A stretch of 64,000 bases of DNA from Akkermansiaceae bacterium UBA7331 (GTDB lineage Bacteria > Verrucomicrobiota > Verrucomicrobiia > Verrucomicrobiales > Akkermansiaceae), in the NCBI GenBank assembly GCA_002471255.1, contig DKPP01000010.1:1-64000 (forward strand). Direction: 5' to 3'. The notes under the pieces were generated by a model that searched no databases, had not been told where the DNA came from, and saw only the letters and a list, made by a program, of their open reading frames with translations. Each line of letters begins with the position of its first letter. Position 1 is the stretch's first letter. The position numbers and the translations under genes are program-made. Positions 61,835 through 64,000 of this stretch are shown one piece after another.

Positions 61835-63766
61835 CTAACTTGCGGATTGCAGGGGTGAATCGTAGGCTCTGCCCGATTTACCTTGATACCATCGAATATA
61901 GGCTACATTGACTGTCGTATATCCGCCAGGGGTAGGGTAATCCCCTGAGAAATACCAGTCACCACATGGTCCTTCAATGGATGCATGGAGATTGTCAATG
62001 CTTTGGAAGATCACTTCAATTGGGCACTTGGAATCGTGAGGAGTCACGAGTCGTGCGATTTCTTTAGTGATTTCGTCGGTTGACAAGCCATCATAAATTG
62101 CTTTGACGCAATTTGTTCTTTCTTCTTTTGGCTTAAGTAATTCTTTTTGGCAAGCTTCATAAACATCTTCAAGCAATTTAGCTTTGCCTTTTTGTTTAAG
62201 AAGGGAAACAGCTGCTTGGAAAGCGATGAAATTGCCTAATTCGGACATATCGATACCATAACAGTCAGGATATCTGATCTGTGGGGCAGTTGATGCCACC
62301 ACAATCTTACGTGGGTTGGTGCGACCTAAAATACGAAGAATAGATTTCTTTAATGTCGTGCCTCGGACGATTGAGTCGTCTAAAGCGACGAGCACGTCTT
62401 CAGGACCTACTGCGCCGTAGGTGAGGTCATATACGTGAGAGACAAGCTGAGCTCGGCTCTTTTCTTGTGTAATGAAAGTGCGTAACTTGATGTCCTTATG
62501 AGCGATTTTTTCGCCACGAGGCCAGCGCTCAAGAATCGCGCGATCAAGCATTTTTTCGTCCAAAGTACCATCACGTAACGCATTAAGTAAGCGAGAATGT
62601 ACACGTTTACGACGATAAATTCTAAGACCTTCAAGTAATCCATAATAAGCGGTTTCAGCCGTATTAGGGATATAGGTGATAGCTGCCTTGTCAAAGCGAT
62701 CTTCCAAAGAAGTCACGATATCGGGAGTAAGTGCCGCACCTAATGCCTTGCGTTCTTTATAAACGATTGGGTCATTACCACGAGAGAAATAAATTTTCTC
62801 AAATGAACAAGGAGTTGGAGCCAAAGGTTCGGTGTATTCTTCAATGCTATGCTCACCATTGGATTTGATGGTTAGCATGTGAGCTCGTGGTAATTCAGAT
62901 ACATCTTCACTTTCTACTTCAAATACGGTCATCAACGGTACACGCTCGGAAGCGATCGCAATAAATTCGTCTGTAATTAAGTAGTGACATGGACGAATGC
63001 CATGTGGATCTCTCATGCAGAAAAAGTCGCCATTGCCTACTGCGCCCATGATAGAGAAACCGCCATCCCACTGTTTTGCTGCGGATTGGATGATTTCTTG
63101 AATGTTGAGGCGGGAAGAGATGATGTTTGGAATGTCCGGTCCGGCAACTCCTTGGTCGCGAAGGTCGCGATAAAGGTCCGTGTGGGCCTCATCGAGATGA
63201 TATCCGATTTCTTCCAATACTGTTTGGGTATCGGTGCCAAATACAGGGTGTTGTCCGCGCTCAATCATACGTTGATTGAGTTCGGGAGCATTCGTCATGT
63301 TAAAATTGCCCAATACCATCAAAGTTCTGGTTGGCCAATTGGTACGACGTAAAAATGGGTGGCAAGAGCCTTCATCAAAGAGTCCGGATGTGCCGTAGCG
63401 CAAATGGCCCATCAAGATCTCGCCTGCGTAGTCAAATTGACTTTTCATGGCTTCGGCGTCTCTCATGTCGAGTTTGCCACGGCGGATCTTTTTATTAAGC
63501 TTTTTGATTTGACCATTAAATATGTTGGTCAAAGCGTCCTTACTCGCATCACGAGCGCGGAACAAGTAAGGTTGACCAAGTGGCATATTTAATTTCACAC
63601 AACCGATACCGGCACCATCTTGGCCACGGTTGTGTTGCTTTTCCATCAAAAGGAGCAACTTATTGAAGCCCCAAAGGGTGGAACCGTATTTTTCTTGAAA
63701 ATAGGAAAGGGGTTTGAGTAAGCGGATTGCTGCAATACCGCACTCATGTTTAAGGGAATCACTCAT
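61835..63766 (-). CDS. purF: Amidophosphoribosyltransferase-like (PurF family) protein
   Basis: A 643-residue class II glutamine amidotransferase with a phosphoribosyltransferase domain. The N-terminal nucleophile Cys9 follows a short propeptide ('MSDSLKHECGIAAI'). The glutaminase domain has 'HNRGQDGAGIG' and 'GHLRYGTSG', and the PRPP loop is 'VLVALDDSIVRGTTLKKSIL'. It is longer than E. coli PurF (505), resembling the longer form seen in Bacteroidota. PurF makes phosphoribosylamine, the first step of purine synthesis. The next gene, purM, supports this. Confidence 0.9.
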   Translation of the reverse strand: MSDSLKHECGIAAIRLLKPLSYFQEKYGSTLWGFNKLLLLMEKQHNRGQDGAGIGCVKLNMPLGQPYLFRARDASKDALTNIFNGQIKKLNKKIRRGKLDMRDAEAMKSQFDYAGEILMGHLRYGTSGLFDEGSCHPFLRRTNWPTRTLMVLGNFNMTNAPELNQRMIERGQHPVFGTDTQTVLEEIGYHLDEAHTDLYRDLRDQGVAGPDIPNIISSRLNIQEIIQSAAKQWDGGFSIMGAVGNGDFFCMRDPHGIRPCHYLITDEFIAIASERVPLMTVFEVESEDVSELPRAHMLTIKSNGEHSIEEYTEPLAPTPCSFEKIYFSRGNDPIVYKERKALGAALTPDIVTSLEDRFDKAAITYIPNTAETAYYGLLEGLRIYRRKRVHSRLLNALRDGTLDEKMLDRAILERWPRGEKIAHKDIKLRTFITQEKSRAQLVSHVYDLTYGAVGPEDVLVALDDSIVRGTTLKKSILRILGRTNPRKIVVASTAPQIRYPDCYGIDMSELGNFIAFQAAVSLLKQKGKAKLLEDVYEACQKELLKPKEERTNCVKAIYDGLSTDEITKEIARLVTPHDSKCPIEVIFQSIDNLHASIEGPCGDWYFSGDYPTPGGYTTVNVAYIRWYQGKSGRAYDSPLQSAS

Positions 63767-63790
63767 AGATGACTGTCTTAAATGTCAGAA

Positions 63791-64000
63791 TTATTCGCCT
63801 TGGACTTTTACAGTGATGCCTTTACCTTTTCTTAAGGTGCCAATTGCGAAACCGCCCGGACCTGCCTTTAATGCTTTTTCCGCATCTTCAGGTTTAACAA
63901 TGGCTACCCAGCCGATACCCATGTTGAATGTGTTGAAGCGGTCTTCGCTATCAACGTGTGCCAAAATCTTTTGTGCAGGTGCGTTATCCCAATGAGGAAT
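63791..64000 (-). CDS. purM: Phosphoribosylformylglycinamidine cyclo-ligase, C-terminal part
   Basis: The last ~69 codons of PurM (AIR synthase) are present, reading 'IPHWDNAPAQKIL', 'RFNTFNMGIGW' and 'AIGTLRKGKGITVKVQGE'. The 'FNMGIG' motif is conserved in the family. The gene continues beyond the window edge. It is the fifth-step enzyme of purine synthesis and is co-oriented with the PurF-like gene 24 bases downstream. Confidence 0.9.
   Translation of the reverse strand: MPHWDNAPAQKILAHVDSEDRFNTFNMGIGWVAIVKPEDAEKALKAGPGGFAIGTLRKGKGITVKVQGE

Overview
The window is a low-to-medium G+C chromosome segment, probably from a Verrucomicrobiota (Akkermansiales-like) bacterium. That placement is an inference from the style of the housekeeping proteins (lipoproteins with short lipoboxes, the CarB, PurF and PurM types, an LpxR-like outer-membrane protein); no rRNA is present to settle it. 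Most core genes lie on the minus strand: an L,D-transpeptidase pair, a LysM lipoprotein, TatD, then comM, and from 49 kb onward menH-like, carB, a DeoR regulator, a Nudix-PPK2 fusion, a TPR protein, an M23 peptidase, coaC, a RelE-like protein, an ECF sigma factor with a membrane partner, purF-like and the end of purM.

The main feature is a 34.7-kb Tn7-like transposon (5998-40684) inserted in comM (yifB). The 3' part of comM lies at 5321-5997 and the 5' part at 40685-41539. The element begins TGTAAG and ends CTTACA, is flanked by the 5-bp duplication GCCAC, and carries short TnsB-type repeats (ATAAAATGTCAG and variants) at both ends. Removing it and one GCCAC restores an uninterrupted comM frame across the Gly-Gly-Gly-Ser codons. 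Its genes are tnsA, tnsB, tnsC and tniQ, then a zinc-ribbon protein overlapping tniQ that resembles TnsF, the comM selector of Tn6022-like elements. A TnsE-like gene lies alone at the opposite end. The element may therefore carry two target-selection routes: TniQ/TnsF for comM and TnsE for replicating or conjugative DNA.

Cargo, in order: a partly duplicated transposon end with an IS3 remnant and an orphan Phd-type antitoxin; an IS982-like element; a methyltransferase plus PD-(D/E)XK nuclease pair (restriction-modification); an IS30 remnant; a higher-G+C block with a 1921-residue Rhs protein, its membrane immunity partner, an orphan Rhs C-terminus/immunity cassette and a Sel1-repeat protein; a translationally coupled operon of phage-like DNA-binding proteins opposite a repressor-like gene; an inverted IS30 remnant that truncates a fucosyltransferase (GT10) pseudogene; decayed prophage genes; and a small lysis cassette with a GH108-type endolysin.

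A second island lies just upstream of comM (about 42.3-48.3 kb). It sits between ~515-bp direct repeats made of parts of two neighbouring core genes, and holds a HpaII-like restriction endonuclease without a visible methyltransferase, plus an OLD/GajA-like ATPase-TOPRIM nuclease flanked by inverted IS30 copies.
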